DNA of 64,000 nt from Proteus columbae. Lineage in GTDB: Bacteria > Pseudomonadota > Gammaproteobacteria > Enterobacterales > Enterobacteriaceae. Location: contig NZ_CP043925.1 in assembly GCF_009914335.1 (NCBI RefSeq), positions 3,596,001 through 3,660,000 of the forward strand, read 5' to 3'. Below are positions 47,806-56,030 of this stretch, in pieces (position 1 is the first letter of the stretch; each line of letters begins with the position of its first letter). Position numbers and translations under genes: made by a program. The notes under the pieces were generated by a model. That model was not told the origin of the DNA. It did not search any database and was given only the letters and a program-made list of their open reading frames with translations.

Positions 47806-48366
47806 TGTGTCTGCGTGGTGATTTTTTAAACGCAGACGTTGGTTTCAAAATCACTATAACGCGCAAAAAAGAAAACAAAATATAAATCCATAATATGAAT
47901 ACATATAGAATTTAACTCTGATATTTAGCGTTATTTATGCCTCTATTTATCTTTTCATACTGTTAATTTAATTTTTTCATCGTTATAAATTTATTGAACT
48001 TTATAAAAAATAGATTAAAAAATAGGCAAATTAACTTTGTTAGAAGGATGTTGAAAAGGTGCAAAAAGGTAGTACATATCGACGGGAAAGATGTGCGGAA
48101 TATCACTGATATTTGAACGTGAGATCAATAATTGAAAAAGGCTAAATCGAGTCTATATACAAATCGTGCTATTTTTTTGTCGATAACGTATTTATCAAAG
48201 TTAAACCTTTACTACGGTGTATAAAAAATAAAGATGGAGACTCTTTACTATAAATGTCATGCAGACAATCGGTTCAAATTAAGGAATAGGCAAAAGAGCT
48301 AAAATCAGGAATGTGTGAGAAAGAATATTAATTAAAGGGATGGGATATATTGAGTTTTAGATAAAC
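47806..48366 (-). promoter_or_regulatory. Leader and promoter region of the cut operon
   Basis: This gene-free stretch between the FidL-like gene and the first shell gene should contain the cut promoter. Its clearest element is a perfect 8-bp inverted repeat, GTCTGCGT (47809-47816) and ACGCAGAC (47830-47837), with a 13-base spacer, about 50 bases before the shell-gene start. It could be an operator or a leader hairpin. The remainder is AT-rich; I could not define -10 and -35 boxes. Confidence 0.5.
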
Positions 48367-48395
48367 AAAAAGGCGGCTATATAGAGGCCACCTTG
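48367..48395 (-). terminator. Terminator after the FidL-like gene
   Basis: Reading the minus strand, AAGGTGGC, a 9-nt loop and GCCGCCTT form an 8-bp stem with one G-T pair, followed by TTTG. It lies about 30 bases after the FidL-like stop and isolates the tetR-marT-fidL-like genes from the cut promoter. Confidence 0.75.
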
Positions 48396-48423
48396 CAAAA
48401 GTAATATCAGATAATCAGGGCAA

Positions 48424-48942
48424 TTAATCGAATTTACTACCCGGCTTTAAGGTACAAATATAGAGTGGTGAATTGAGCGAACTTAAAAGTAATGTTTTCT
48501 CATTTAGCTTCTGGGCATTAATAAATAACCCATCATGACTGTCTGACATTTCACGCATAAAATAGTCAAAAATCACATCAGGAGATTCATCAATTGATGA
48601 TGCACTAGCATCCCATTGGCTAACAAAATAGTGACGTTCAGTCGGTGAAACACGCTTAGTTGTATAATCAAATTTCACATAGCGTTGTAAATACAACCAC
48701 CCTGCTTTTGAGGTGGTATAACCTTCAACGACAATTGACCCTTTACCATTGGCACCAAATGAAAAATGAATATTACCATTTACATTTTCATCTTCCATAT
48801 TTTCAAAACGCATAATACCTTTGGTTGAGCAAACCATGACACCTTCGTTTTTAATGGTTAATAATCTTGTTGCTGCATAAGTGGCGACCAAGATAAAAAT
48901 CAGGGCCGATAAAAAACATAAAAGTTTCCCTGAGATTTTCAT
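48424..48942 (-). CDS. FidL-like membrane protein, partner of the ToxR-like regulator
   Basis: The 172-residue protein has one N-terminal membrane helix (LLCFLSALIFILVATYAATR) and a periplasmic domain with two cysteines (MVCSTKG, YICTLKPG). This fits FidL, encoded beside the ToxR-like regulator MarT in Salmonella SPI-3. The ATG at 48942 overlaps the upstream stop as TAATG; a TTG at 48954 in frame is less likely. A ToxS-like role, sensing or stabilising the regulator in the periplasm, is inferred. Confidence 0.7.
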   Translation of the reverse strand: MKISGKLLCFLSALIFILVATYAATRLLTIKNEGVMVCSTKGIMRFENMEDENVNGNIHFSFGANGKGSIVVEGYTTSKAGWLYLQRYVKFDYTTKRVSPTERHYFVSQWDASASSIDESPDVIFDYFMREMSDSHDGLFINAQKLNEKTLLLSSLNSPLYICTLKPGSKFD

Positions 48943-49802
48943 TAGTATTTCCAAGAATAGTAAAAGTAATTGTCACAATAACTAAATGGATTATCTTCGT
49001 TCTTAGCGCAGTGCGCTAAAAATACTCGCCCCAACCCATTTGTTTGTAATTTATCACCATAAAAGAAAACAAATCGCTCACCTTTCGCACACTGTAAATT
49101 AAGCTTCTTTCTTACAGCGTCAAAATTGCGAACATAATTATCACTTACCGCAGAATTAATCATGGCTTCATTAGAAAGTAACTCACAATCATTATGCGTT
49201 AATGGTGTCAGTGAAATTGGCTTTGATTGATGTTGATTAAAAAAGATGATCACCGCGAGAAATACTGCACCTAATAAAAAACCGATGCTGGCTAAATACC
49301 AACAAATTTCGGGTTTCTGTGTTTTTTCGGGCGCTTCTTCTTGTGTAGACTCTAAAGGTGTTTGAGTTTGCGTTAAAGATAAAGGTGTTGTTGTTTCAAC
49401 CGCTATTTGATTTTCATCTTTAACTAAAATAGGTGCTTCTTCATTTGTTTGAGTTGAAGGTAATAGCGTTGAATCATCAATCAGTTCAACTGAAATATCG
49501 GGATTAAACTCTAACCGCCCTTTCGCAATGGTAACAATGATATTTTCAATGCCATAATGGCGAAATGTTTTTCGTAATAAACTCAAATATTGGTTTAAAT
49601 TACTGTTTGATGAAACTAATCCGTTATCATCCCAAACCCGTTTTAATACTTCATCACGATTAACAACTCCAGGGTGCTGAATAAAATAAAAGAGTAACGC
49701 ATTTGCGGTAATAGAAAGATGTGTATCAACACTCTCTTTTTCTAACGATATCGCGCCATCCGTTGCGTCGTAATAAATTAAGGCATTTATTTTGTATTTC
49801 AT
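48942..49802 (-). CDS. ToxR/MarT/CadC-like membrane-bound transcription regulator
   Basis: From the ATG at 49802 the protein has 286 residues. The first 95 are an OmpR-type winged helix (GVVNRDEVLKRVWDDNGLVS, then NLNQYLSLLRKTFRHYG). A Pro/Thr/Glu-rich linker precedes a membrane helix (YLASIGFLLGAVFLAVIIFF, about residues 168-188), and the periplasmic domain contains several cysteines. An in-frame ATG at 49817 is possible. It sits between tetR and the FidL-like gene in one operon. Its targets could be the cut operon or the fimbriae nearby; nothing in the sequence decides. Confidence 0.8.
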   Translation of the reverse strand: MKYKINALIYYDATDGAISLEKESVDTHLSITANALLFYFIQHPGVVNRDEVLKRVWDDNGLVSSNSNLNQYLSLLRKTFRHYGIENIIVTIAKGRLEFNPDISVELIDDSTLLPSTQTNEEAPILVKDENQIAVETTTPLSLTQTQTPLESTQEEAPEKTQKPEICWYLASIGFLLGAVFLAVIIFFNQHQSKPISLTPLTHNDCELLSNEAMINSAVSDNYVRNFDAVRKKLNLQCAKGERFVFFYGDKLQTNGLGRVFLAHCAKNEDNPFSYCDNYFYYSWKY

Positions 49803-49828
49803 TGTGCCCTCATTCATCCTGATTAAAA

Positions 49829-50416
49829 TTACTGATTTGCTGTGTTTGCCATATAGTCAAATGTCATCTCAGATAATCTTTCAACTAATGCGCTACGCTC
49901 TTCTTGTGAAATCGTAGGACCTTCAGTTAATTCAGATAACCAAAGACCATCTGCGGCATAACGAATTAATGTCCCTAAATAACTATTATCTAATTTATCG
50001 CCTTTGGCTAAATGCTCTAACATCCAATCACGCCAGCATTTACGCATAATAGGCTCGTTTGGCATGGCTAAAGACAATATAGCTAATTGGCGACTTTCGT
50101 CTGACTGTTTTAAATCAGAAATATAAGTTAAATATGCGCGAGAAAAACGCCCCGCTTCAATAGGATCATTTTCCATAATAACTGCAATGCGACTATCCAT
50201 AATGCCTAATAGACGCTTAAAGACTGCATGCACCAATTCTAGTTTTCCAGGGAAATGATGAAGTAATCCACCTTTACTTACACCCGCTTCTTTTGCGACG
50301 GCATTTAAAGATAGAGACGCTATTCCTTCATTAGCCACAATAATGCTTGCCGCTTCCAATAATTGTTCTTGAACTCGGATAGGATCTTTTTTTCGGTGAT
50401 GCGCAGTTGTATTCAT
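49829..50416 (-). CDS. TetR-family transcriptional repressor
   Basis: The 195-residue protein has the TetR helix-turn-helix at residues 15-60 (LLEAASIIVANEGIASLSLN, then AVAKEAGVSKGGLLHHFPGK) and a helical ligand domain. A perfect 18-bp palindrome lies 11 bases upstream of its start, so it very likely represses itself and the ToxR-like gene 26 bases downstream. The ligand is unknown. The position between cut genes and the unknown tyrosine-rich gene gives no firm hint. Confidence 0.9.
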   Translation of the reverse strand: MNTTAHHRKKDPIRVQEQLLEAASIIVANEGIASLSLNAVAKEAGVSKGGLLHHFPGKLELVHAVFKRLLGIMDSRIAVIMENDPIEAGRFSRAYLTYISDLKQSDESRQLAILSLAMPNEPIMRKCWRDWMLEHLAKGDKLDNSYLGTLIRYAADGLWLSELTEGPTISQEERSALVERLSEMTFDYMANTANQ

Positions 50417-50426
50417 GCATAGGATG

Positions 50427-50444
50427 ATACCGACCAGTCGGTAT
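50427..50444. promoter_or_regulatory. TetR-type operator
   Basis: ATACCGACCAGTCGGTAT is a perfect 8-bp inverted repeat with a 2-bp centre, the usual size of TetR-family operators. It lies 11 bases upstream of the tetR start codon and would cover the promoter or transcript start. Binding by the adjacent repressor is inferred. Confidence 0.8.
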
Positions 50445-50676
50445 GTTCCTTATTGATCGAAATCAATCCCTTTTAGACTCGTACTTATTATATGTAAATA
50501 ATGTAGTTGACTTCACATTCCTTTATTTATTTAACTAAATTATTATTGAAAATATAAAATAAAACAGTAAAGATTGATTAAAATAATATAACGAAAAAAT
50601 GAGATTTAATTGGGTATTGATTATTATCAATAAATCCGATCAATTAGAAATAATAATATATTTTTTATCAATTTTA

Positions 50677-51291
50677 TCACTTGGTAAAAATAGAAATAAA
50701 CTTATCCAAAATATTGTTTAATTTCTCTCCGATTTTATTGATCATTTTTTTAGCCGATTTTTTTTCATCACCAAAAGTGTCATAAATATTATTTTCTATT
50801 TCTTCATCATTTTTTTCATATTGAAATAAAGTTTCATATTGGTTTATTTGGTTATCATCAATATTTAAAGCTGTATCTTCAATTTTTTTATATGGTTCAA
50901 TTTCTTCGTATAGATGGATTTCTTCGTATAGATGATCATTACAAGTTTCCATCGTCTCTCTATTAAGTGACTCGTATTCTCCTGTGTTAGCGTCTAAATT
51001 CCTATATGGTTTACTATAGGCATAGTCGTAATCTATATTGAGGCTATCAAACGGTTGTGCATAGTCACTCTCCTGATTATGAATACAGATTATATTCTTA
51101 TCGATTAATATATTATTTTTATTTGAAACACGCGTATTAGCAAAGGTAATATGATTATTATTCACATCACATTTTTCATCACGATTTTTAGATAAAAAAT
51201 TAAATTTATTTTCTAACTCAATATCTTTAGGTATTTCTGGTAATGGACGATTTACATTAGGATTTCCATTACGTTGAATTAATGTTGCCAT
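50677..51291 (-). CDS. Unknown tyrosine-rich protein with SH3-, ITAM- and SH2-ligand-like motifs; candidate T3SS effector
   Basis: I do not recognise this 204-residue protein. The start at 51291 has AAGGGA six bases upstream; the ATG at 51297 is too close to it. There is no signal peptide or membrane helix. Residues 15-21 are RPLPEIP, a class I SH3 ligand. Residues 96-99 (YRNL) and 106-109 (YESL) are six residues apart, an ITAM-like pair. Residues 122-125 and 128-131 are both YEEI, followed by YKKI (134-137), YETL (152-155) and NIYDTF. The last 28 residues form a basic, possibly amphipathic helix. The gene is isolated and very AT-rich, like the T3SS genes. An injected protein that is phosphorylated in host cells is my inference; other roles remain open. 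Confidence 0.65.
   Translation of the reverse strand: MATLIQRNGNPNVNRPLPEIPKDIELENKFNFLSKNRDEKCDVNNNHITFANTRVSNKNNILIDKNIICIHNQESDYAQPFDSLNIDYDYAYSKPYRNLDANTGEYESLNRETMETCNDHLYEEIHLYEEIEPYKKIEDTALNIDDNQINQYETLFQYEKNDEEIENNIYDTFGDEKKSAKKMINKIGEKLNNILDKFISIFTK
50900..50935 (-). repeat. Tandem 18-bp repeat encoding the two YEEI motifs
   Basis: Two adjacent 18-bp units (50900-50917 and 50918-50935) are identical except for the last base. Each encodes one copy of the hexapeptide around YEEI. It is a recent in-frame duplication inside the tyrosine-rich gene. Confidence 0.85.
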
Positions 51292-51345
51292 ATACATTCC
51301 CTTATATAATAAACACGTATTTTTATCTTTATCAAAATCAAAAAA

Positions 51346-51377
51346 TATAAAAAAACCTCCTTAACATAAAGGAGGTT
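51346..51377 (-). terminator. Rho-independent terminator of metY
   Basis: AACCTCCTT and AAGGAGGTT (51354-51362 and 51369-51377) form a 9-bp perfect stem with a 6-nt loop. On the minus strand it is followed by a T run. It lies 27 bases after the metY stop and ahead of the upstream region of the tyrosine-rich gene. Confidence 0.88.
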
Positions 51378-51403
51378 AGCAATTGATAAATTAATGATTT
51401 AAA

Positions 51404-52678
51404 TTAAATACTGGCTTTTAATGCTTGTTCTAAATCTTCTAAAATATCGTCAATATGCTCAATACCAATAGATAAACGAATTAAATCTCGTGAAACACCT
51501 GCTCGTTCTAATTCTTCATCATTTAATTGGCGATGTGTCGTTGATGCTGGGTGACAAGCTAATGACTTTGCATCACCAATATTCACAAGACGTACAATTA
51601 ATTGTAACGCGTCGATAAATTTAGCACCCGATTCTGCCCCCCCTTTAATACCAAAAGAGAGAATACCCGCAGGTTTACCCGACATATAACGTACCGCTAA
51701 ATCATGCTCTGGGTGATCACTTAAACCCGCATATTTAACCCATGCAACTTGAGGATGATTTTGCAGATATTCTGCCACTTTTTGCGCATTTTCAGTATGT
51801 CTGTCCATACGTAGCGCCAGCGTTTCTAACCCTTGTAGAATTAAAAAAGCATTAAATGGCGACAGTGCAGCACCTGTTCCACGCAAAGGTGCAACACGAC
51901 ATCTTGCTATATAAGCAGCGGCACCAAAATGCTCAACATAATTTACCCCGTGATAAGAAACATCGGGTGTATTTAATATTTCAAAACGATCTTTATGCTC
52001 AGCCCAAGGGAATTTACCAGAATCAACAACAATGCCGCCAATCGAATTACCGTGACCACCAATATATTTAGTTAAAGAGTGAATAATAATATCCGCGCCA
52101 TGTTCAAAAGGACGGCATAAATAAGGTGTTGCAACGGTATTATCAACAATCAAAGGCACACCGTGACGATGAGCAACATCAGCCAATGCTTGAATATCGA
52201 CAATATTTCCGCTTGGATTTGTGATGGTTTCACAAAATACTGCTTTTGTTTTGTCGTCAATTAACGCTTCAAGAGCAGCAATATCATCATGAGGAGCAAA
52301 ACGCGCTTCAATACCAATACGAGGAAATGTGTGCGCCATTAAGTTATAGGTACCGCCATAAAGCTTCGCGACAGAAACTATATTGTCACCCACTTGTGCA
52401 ATAGTTTGAATTGCATAAGTAATAGCAGCCATACCCGATGCTACAGCAACTGCCGCGATCCCACCTTCTAATGCTGCAACACGTTTTTCTAATACATCAT
52501 TGGTTGGATTCATTATACGGGTATAGATATTGCCGGGTACTTTTAAGTCAAAAAGATCCGCACCATGCTGCGTATCATCAAATGCATAAGACGTCGTTTG
52601 GTAAATAGGCACAGCAACAGCTTTTGTGGTTGGATCAGGTGAATAACCGGCGTGAACAGAAAGTGTCTCAAGTTTCAT
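51404..52678 (-). CDS. metY: O-acetylhomoserine sulfhydrylase (Cys/Met metabolism PLP enzyme)
   Basis: The 424-residue protein starts METY-style (MKLETLSVHAGYSPDPTTKA) and has the PLP lysine in HSLTKYIGGHG with the aspartate strand PLIVDNTVATPYL. The length and the long segment VPGNIYTRIMNPTNDVLEKR fit O-acetylhomoserine (thiol)-lyase rather than the shorter MetB/MetC. It makes homocysteine from O-acetylhomoserine and sulfide, or methionine from methanethiol. It is monocistronic, with a 207-bp gene-free stretch upstream where I see no clear MetJ box. Confidence 0.9.
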   Translation of the reverse strand: MKLETLSVHAGYSPDPTTKAVAVPIYQTTSYAFDDTQHGADLFDLKVPGNIYTRIMNPTNDVLEKRVAALEGGIAAVAVASGMAAITYAIQTIAQVGDNIVSVAKLYGGTYNLMAHTFPRIGIEARFAPHDDIAALEALIDDKTKAVFCETITNPSGNIVDIQALADVAHRHGVPLIVDNTVATPYLCRPFEHGADIIIHSLTKYIGGHGNSIGGIVVDSGKFPWAEHKDRFEILNTPDVSYHGVNYVEHFGAAAYIARCRVAPLRGTGAALSPFNAFLILQGLETLALRMDRHTENAQKVAEYLQNHPQVAWVKYAGLSDHPEHDLAVRYMSGKPAGILSFGIKGGAESGAKFIDALQLIVRLVNIGDAKSLACHPASTTHRQLNDEELERAGVSRDLIRLSIGIEHIDDILEDLEQALKASI

Positions 52679-52885
52679 AGCAATCCCTTTTTATTGCATT
52701 TGTTCTTATCGTATTACTTAGATACTAAATCGAAGTAGGATCTTTTAGTCTATAACTAATATAGATAAGCTGATATTTCACCTATCGCATAGTGAAATAA
52801 TTTCAACTTCGATTAATTAACTGGAAGACGAAATTCACTTCTCAATAAATACGCAATTTGGTTTATATTGAAGCTAATTTTCGTG

Positions 52886-53800
52886 CTATTTAGCCATTTT
52901 AAGTGGTTTTATCGTTTTTTGACGAGTTGCTAACCAGCAAATTAAAGAGCCACCAGTCACCATCATTACGCCTTGCCAAAATGAGAAAAAGAGTGCGGTA
53001 GACAATAATATTGATGAGAATGCAGTAGAAATAACGGGAGTAAAATAAGAGAGTGTGGCTAATAAGGTCACATTTCCTCTGATCATGCCGATTGTCCAAG
53101 CCGCATTTGCAAGCCCAATAGCCGCACCCGTTATTAATAGTAGCGTGATACTTTTTGTATTCACGATCCACTCTACTGGTGCTGAAAATAGGTATTGCCC
53201 CCACAATGCAAGTGATGTTAATAAAAAGAAAGGTACAATGCCGTTATTCCCGCCAGACATAAGGCGAGTTAAATTGCTATAAAACGCCCATAGAATGGCA
53301 CCTGAAAACGCCAATATATAGCTTAATGGATTGCTTTGAATATTCTTCCATAAACCGTCAATTGTCAGCGGATTATCGCCACTCACAACCCAGACTAATC
53401 CACTAAATGCACATAATAATCCGACAATCAGTAAAATAGAGAATCGCTGCTTATTAAGTATTACGGCAAGCGCTAGTGTAAAACTAGGCCATAAATAATT
53501 CACCATTCCTAGCTCTATGGCTTGTGTTCTGTCTGTTGCAAATCCCAAAGCTAAAGATAAACAGACTTCATAAGTAACAAATAATAACCCTCCCCAGAAA
53601 AGATAGCGTTTAGGAAAGCGTGATAACTTAGGTACACCTAAAATCAAAATAAGAAAGAGTGTACCTGTGGTATAAATCAGTGCGGCACCCCCTACAGCAC
53701 CAAAATACTCACTAATATTACGAATTAAGCCAACAATGGTGCTCCAAAGTAGAATGGCAACAATGCCATATAATGTCCCTTTTGATGAGCTAGATATCAT
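52886..53800 (-). CDS. yddG: Aromatic amino acid exporter YddG (DMT/EamA family)
   Basis: The 304-residue inner-membrane protein has ten predicted helices in two EamA repeats. Segments such as GIVAILLWSTIVGLIRNISE and AIELGMVNYLWPSFTLALAV resemble YddG of E. coli and Salmonella, which exports aromatic amino acids and paraquat-like compounds. The start at 53800 fits the family. It is transcribed alone; 207 bases separate it from metY. Confidence 0.88.
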   Translation of the reverse strand: MISSSSKGTLYGIVAILLWSTIVGLIRNISEYFGAVGGAALIYTTGTLFLILILGVPKLSRFPKRYLFWGGLLFVTYEVCLSLALGFATDRTQAIELGMVNYLWPSFTLALAVILNKQRFSILLIVGLLCAFSGLVWVVSGDNPLTIDGLWKNIQSNPLSYILAFSGAILWAFYSNLTRLMSGGNNGIVPFFLLTSLALWGQYLFSAPVEWIVNTKSITLLLITGAAIGLANAAWTIGMIRGNVTLLATLSYFTPVISTAFSSILLSTALFFSFWQGVMMVTGGSLICWLATRQKTIKPLKMAK

Positions 53801-54675
53801 TTTTTTGCCTTCGGGTTCAAGATCCTGTCATTAAAGCCGATATTAAAACAGAATCAATGTAATTGCTTTAATTACTATCATGCAAAAAATGAAAAACGAA
53901 TAGGCAAAAATAAAAATGAAATCTTGAGTAATGAAACATTTTGTTACAATTTATATTAAAAATAAAATATATTGATCCACTCCCCTTGGTTGTAAAAAAA
54001 GAGAGAAGAATTATGAATCGCAAAATTATGACATCTAATTTCAAAAAAAAATGAATTAATATTACTTCTATTTTTTTTATAAAAAACAAATTTAAATCTT
54101 TTATTTCTGTAAAAAAACATTCTATTTCGTTTCTTTTCCCCTCAATACGTGTAAATTTTTGTTTCACCATGTGAATATTTTTATCATAAAATATATATTA
54201 TGAAACATAATGTTATACGTATAAACACCTCATCCATTTTGGATGATCATTATTTGACCGCAAAAAACACAATAAATATCAATCAGATAAATTCAAAATT
54301 AACATACATTATATAAACTTATGTATTTTTCTATTTGTTAACATTAATTTTCACCTATAGTTAACAGATTATCAGTAGTTTTTAACTATCAAATCCCTCA
54401 AAAATGATCGTTTTAAACGATTTCTATAATTTTTCTAGCCCATCTATAATTTTCGTAAATTTGACTTAAGTGCAATATGCATTTTATTCCTGTTTAATTA
54501 AATTTTGATCTATCTACTCTTATTTTAATAAGTGTATTAATAATTCTATTTACGCTTCTCAAACCTATTTTAATCACTGTTTCTTCATTTATATAGAAAT
54601 GATAAGCAGAGTTAAATATAGCTTATTTTATTAAGCTAAAAACAAAGATATATATTGAAAATATAGGAACAATGA
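53801..54675 (+). promoter_or_regulatory. Long AT-rich upstream region of the fimbrial operon
   Basis: This 875-bp stretch holds no credible gene. It contains three perfect dyads: TTATACGTATAA (54213-54224), TCATCCA-TTT-TGGATGA (54230-54246) and ATCGTTTTAAACGAT (54407-54421). Such sites could bind regulators of the fimbrial operon that starts at 54676. I see no long inverted repeats or recombinase gene of the MrpI/FimB type, so a phase-variable invertible promoter is not supported. Confidence 0.5.
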
Positions 54676-55215
54676 ATGAAAAAGTTATTATTATCTGCAA
54701 TTATTACTTCAACAATGGCAGTCATGGCTGCACCTGCACTAGCAGCAACTACCACCACTGTAAATGGCGGTTCTGTTAACTTCGAAGGTTCTGTTGTTAA
54801 TGCAGCTTGTGGTGTTGATAGTAGCTCATCAAACCAAACTGTTCGCTTAGGTCAATTCCGTGTTGCTGAATTTGCAGCGAAAGGTGATGAAACAGGCCGT
54901 ATTCCTTTTAGTATCAAATTAAATAATTGTGATACTACAGTATCAACTAATGCTGCAATTACCTTCAACGGTACGGCTTCTAGTGGTGATGCAAATGCGT
55001 TTGCATTACAAGGTGCTGATGCGGCAGAAAATATTGCCTTAAAAATCACTGATTCTACTAGTGCAATTGTTGCGCCAAACCAAGCTTCTACAACTCAAAA
55101 ACTAATTGATGGTGAAAACCAATTAAATTATAACGCCTCCCTTATTTCGACTGAAGATGCGGTTAAGGCAGGTAGCGCAAACGTTACCACAAACTTTATG
55201 GTGACTTACTCTTAA
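54676..55215 (+). CDS. Major fimbrial subunit (ATF-like pilin)
   Basis: The 179-residue pilin has a Sec signal peptide (to about residue 23, ALA) and a mature part starting ATTTTTVNGG-like sequence. The family disulfide pair follows (NAACGVDSS and NNCDTTV), and a C-terminal beta strand ends VTYS, with the penultimate tyrosine used for chaperone binding. The mature N-terminus, GGSVNFEGSVVNAAC, resembles what I recall of the ambient-temperature fimbriae subunit of P. mirabilis. It heads the operon and is expected in thousands of copies per fimbria. Confidence 0.88.
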   Translation: MKKLLLSAIITSTMAVMAAPALAATTTTVNGGSVNFEGSVVNAACGVDSSSSNQTVRLGQFRVAEFAAKGDETGRIPFSIKLNNCDTTVSTNAAITFNGTASSGDANAFALQGADAAENIALKITDSTSAIVAPNQASTTQKLIDGENQLNYNASLISTEDAVKAGSANVTTNFMVTYS

Positions 55216-55313
55216 TTGCTTTATGACTTTTGATTGATGTCTTATTGCCAAGGACGGCATATTTTTCTATCAAAATATTATTGCGATATCTTCATTACTT
55301 GATAATTTTTATT

Positions 55314-55994
55314 ATGAAAAAGACACTTATTTTCCTTATTACGTTTTTATTTCCGTTATTTTCTTATTCTAATGGCGTTTCATTAGGTGCAACACGTATT
55401 GTTTATAATTCCAATATTAAACAAACGAATCTTGTAGTAACGAACTCAGATAAAGAAAATAGTTTTTTAATTCAATCTTGGGTTTCAGATATCGAAGGAA
55501 ATAAAACAGCTGACTTTATTGTTACACCTCCTTTATATATTCTTGATGCTAATAAAGAAAATGCATTAAGAATTATGTATGTCGGTAAATCATTACCAAA
55601 AGATAAAGAAAGTTTATTTTGGATGAATGTAAAAGTTATACCTTCATTACAAGAAGGGCTTGATAAAGAAAATACCATGCAAATTGCAATACAAAGTCGA
55701 ATTAAATTATTTTATCGCCCAAGTATTTTACCAGCTTATAGTGAAAAATTTGCTAATGAAATTAAGTTTTCTTATCAAAATGGTGAGCTTATTGCTACTA
55801 ATCCAACACCTTATTATATTACGATGGTGAATCTAGCCGCGGCTGGTAGTCAACTTCCATCAAGTATCATGCTCAATCCTTTATCCCAATTAACATTGGG
55901 AAAAATAAATAAAAATGAAAATACAATTTCATTCCAAACAATTAATGATTACGGCGCACAGACCCCAGTATTAAAAAAAGAAATTACTCATTAA
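55314..55994 (+). CDS. Periplasmic fimbrial chaperone (PapD family)
   Basis: From the ATG at 55314 the protein has 226 residues with a signal peptide ending FSYS; the frame continues upstream to 55230 but that would bury the signal. PapD-type features are GATRIVYNSN near the start of the mature chain, the ESLFWMNVKVIP segment, and the RIKLFYRP strand with conserved Arg and Lys. It folds subunits by donor-strand complementation and delivers them to the usher. Confidence 0.92.
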   Translation: MKKTLIFLITFLFPLFSYSNGVSLGATRIVYNSNIKQTNLVVTNSDKENSFLIQSWVSDIEGNKTADFIVTPPLYILDANKENALRIMYVGKSLPKDKESLFWMNVKVIPSLQEGLDKENTMQIAIQSRIKLFYRPSILPAYSEKFANEIKFSYQNGELIATNPTPYYITMVNLAAAGSQLPSSIMLNPLSQLTLGKINKNENTISFQTINDYGAQTPVLKKEITH

Positions 55995-56030
55995 TAATTA
56001 CATCTGCTTTTAGCTTGTTGGTTAAAAATC

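Noticed and set aside
52679..52885. MetJ operator upstream of metY
   Set aside because: Only loose matches to the 8-bp met box were visible and they are not in tandem.
53868..54170. 100-residue minus-strand open frame upstream of the fimbrial operon
   Set aside because: It is a Phe/Ile/Lys-rich chance frame in very AT-rich DNA, with no family motif, and it occupies the promoter side of the fimbrial genes.
53801..54675. Phase-variable invertible promoter for the fimbriae
   Set aside because: I found no paired long inverted repeats and no MrpI/FimB-type recombinase gene in the window.
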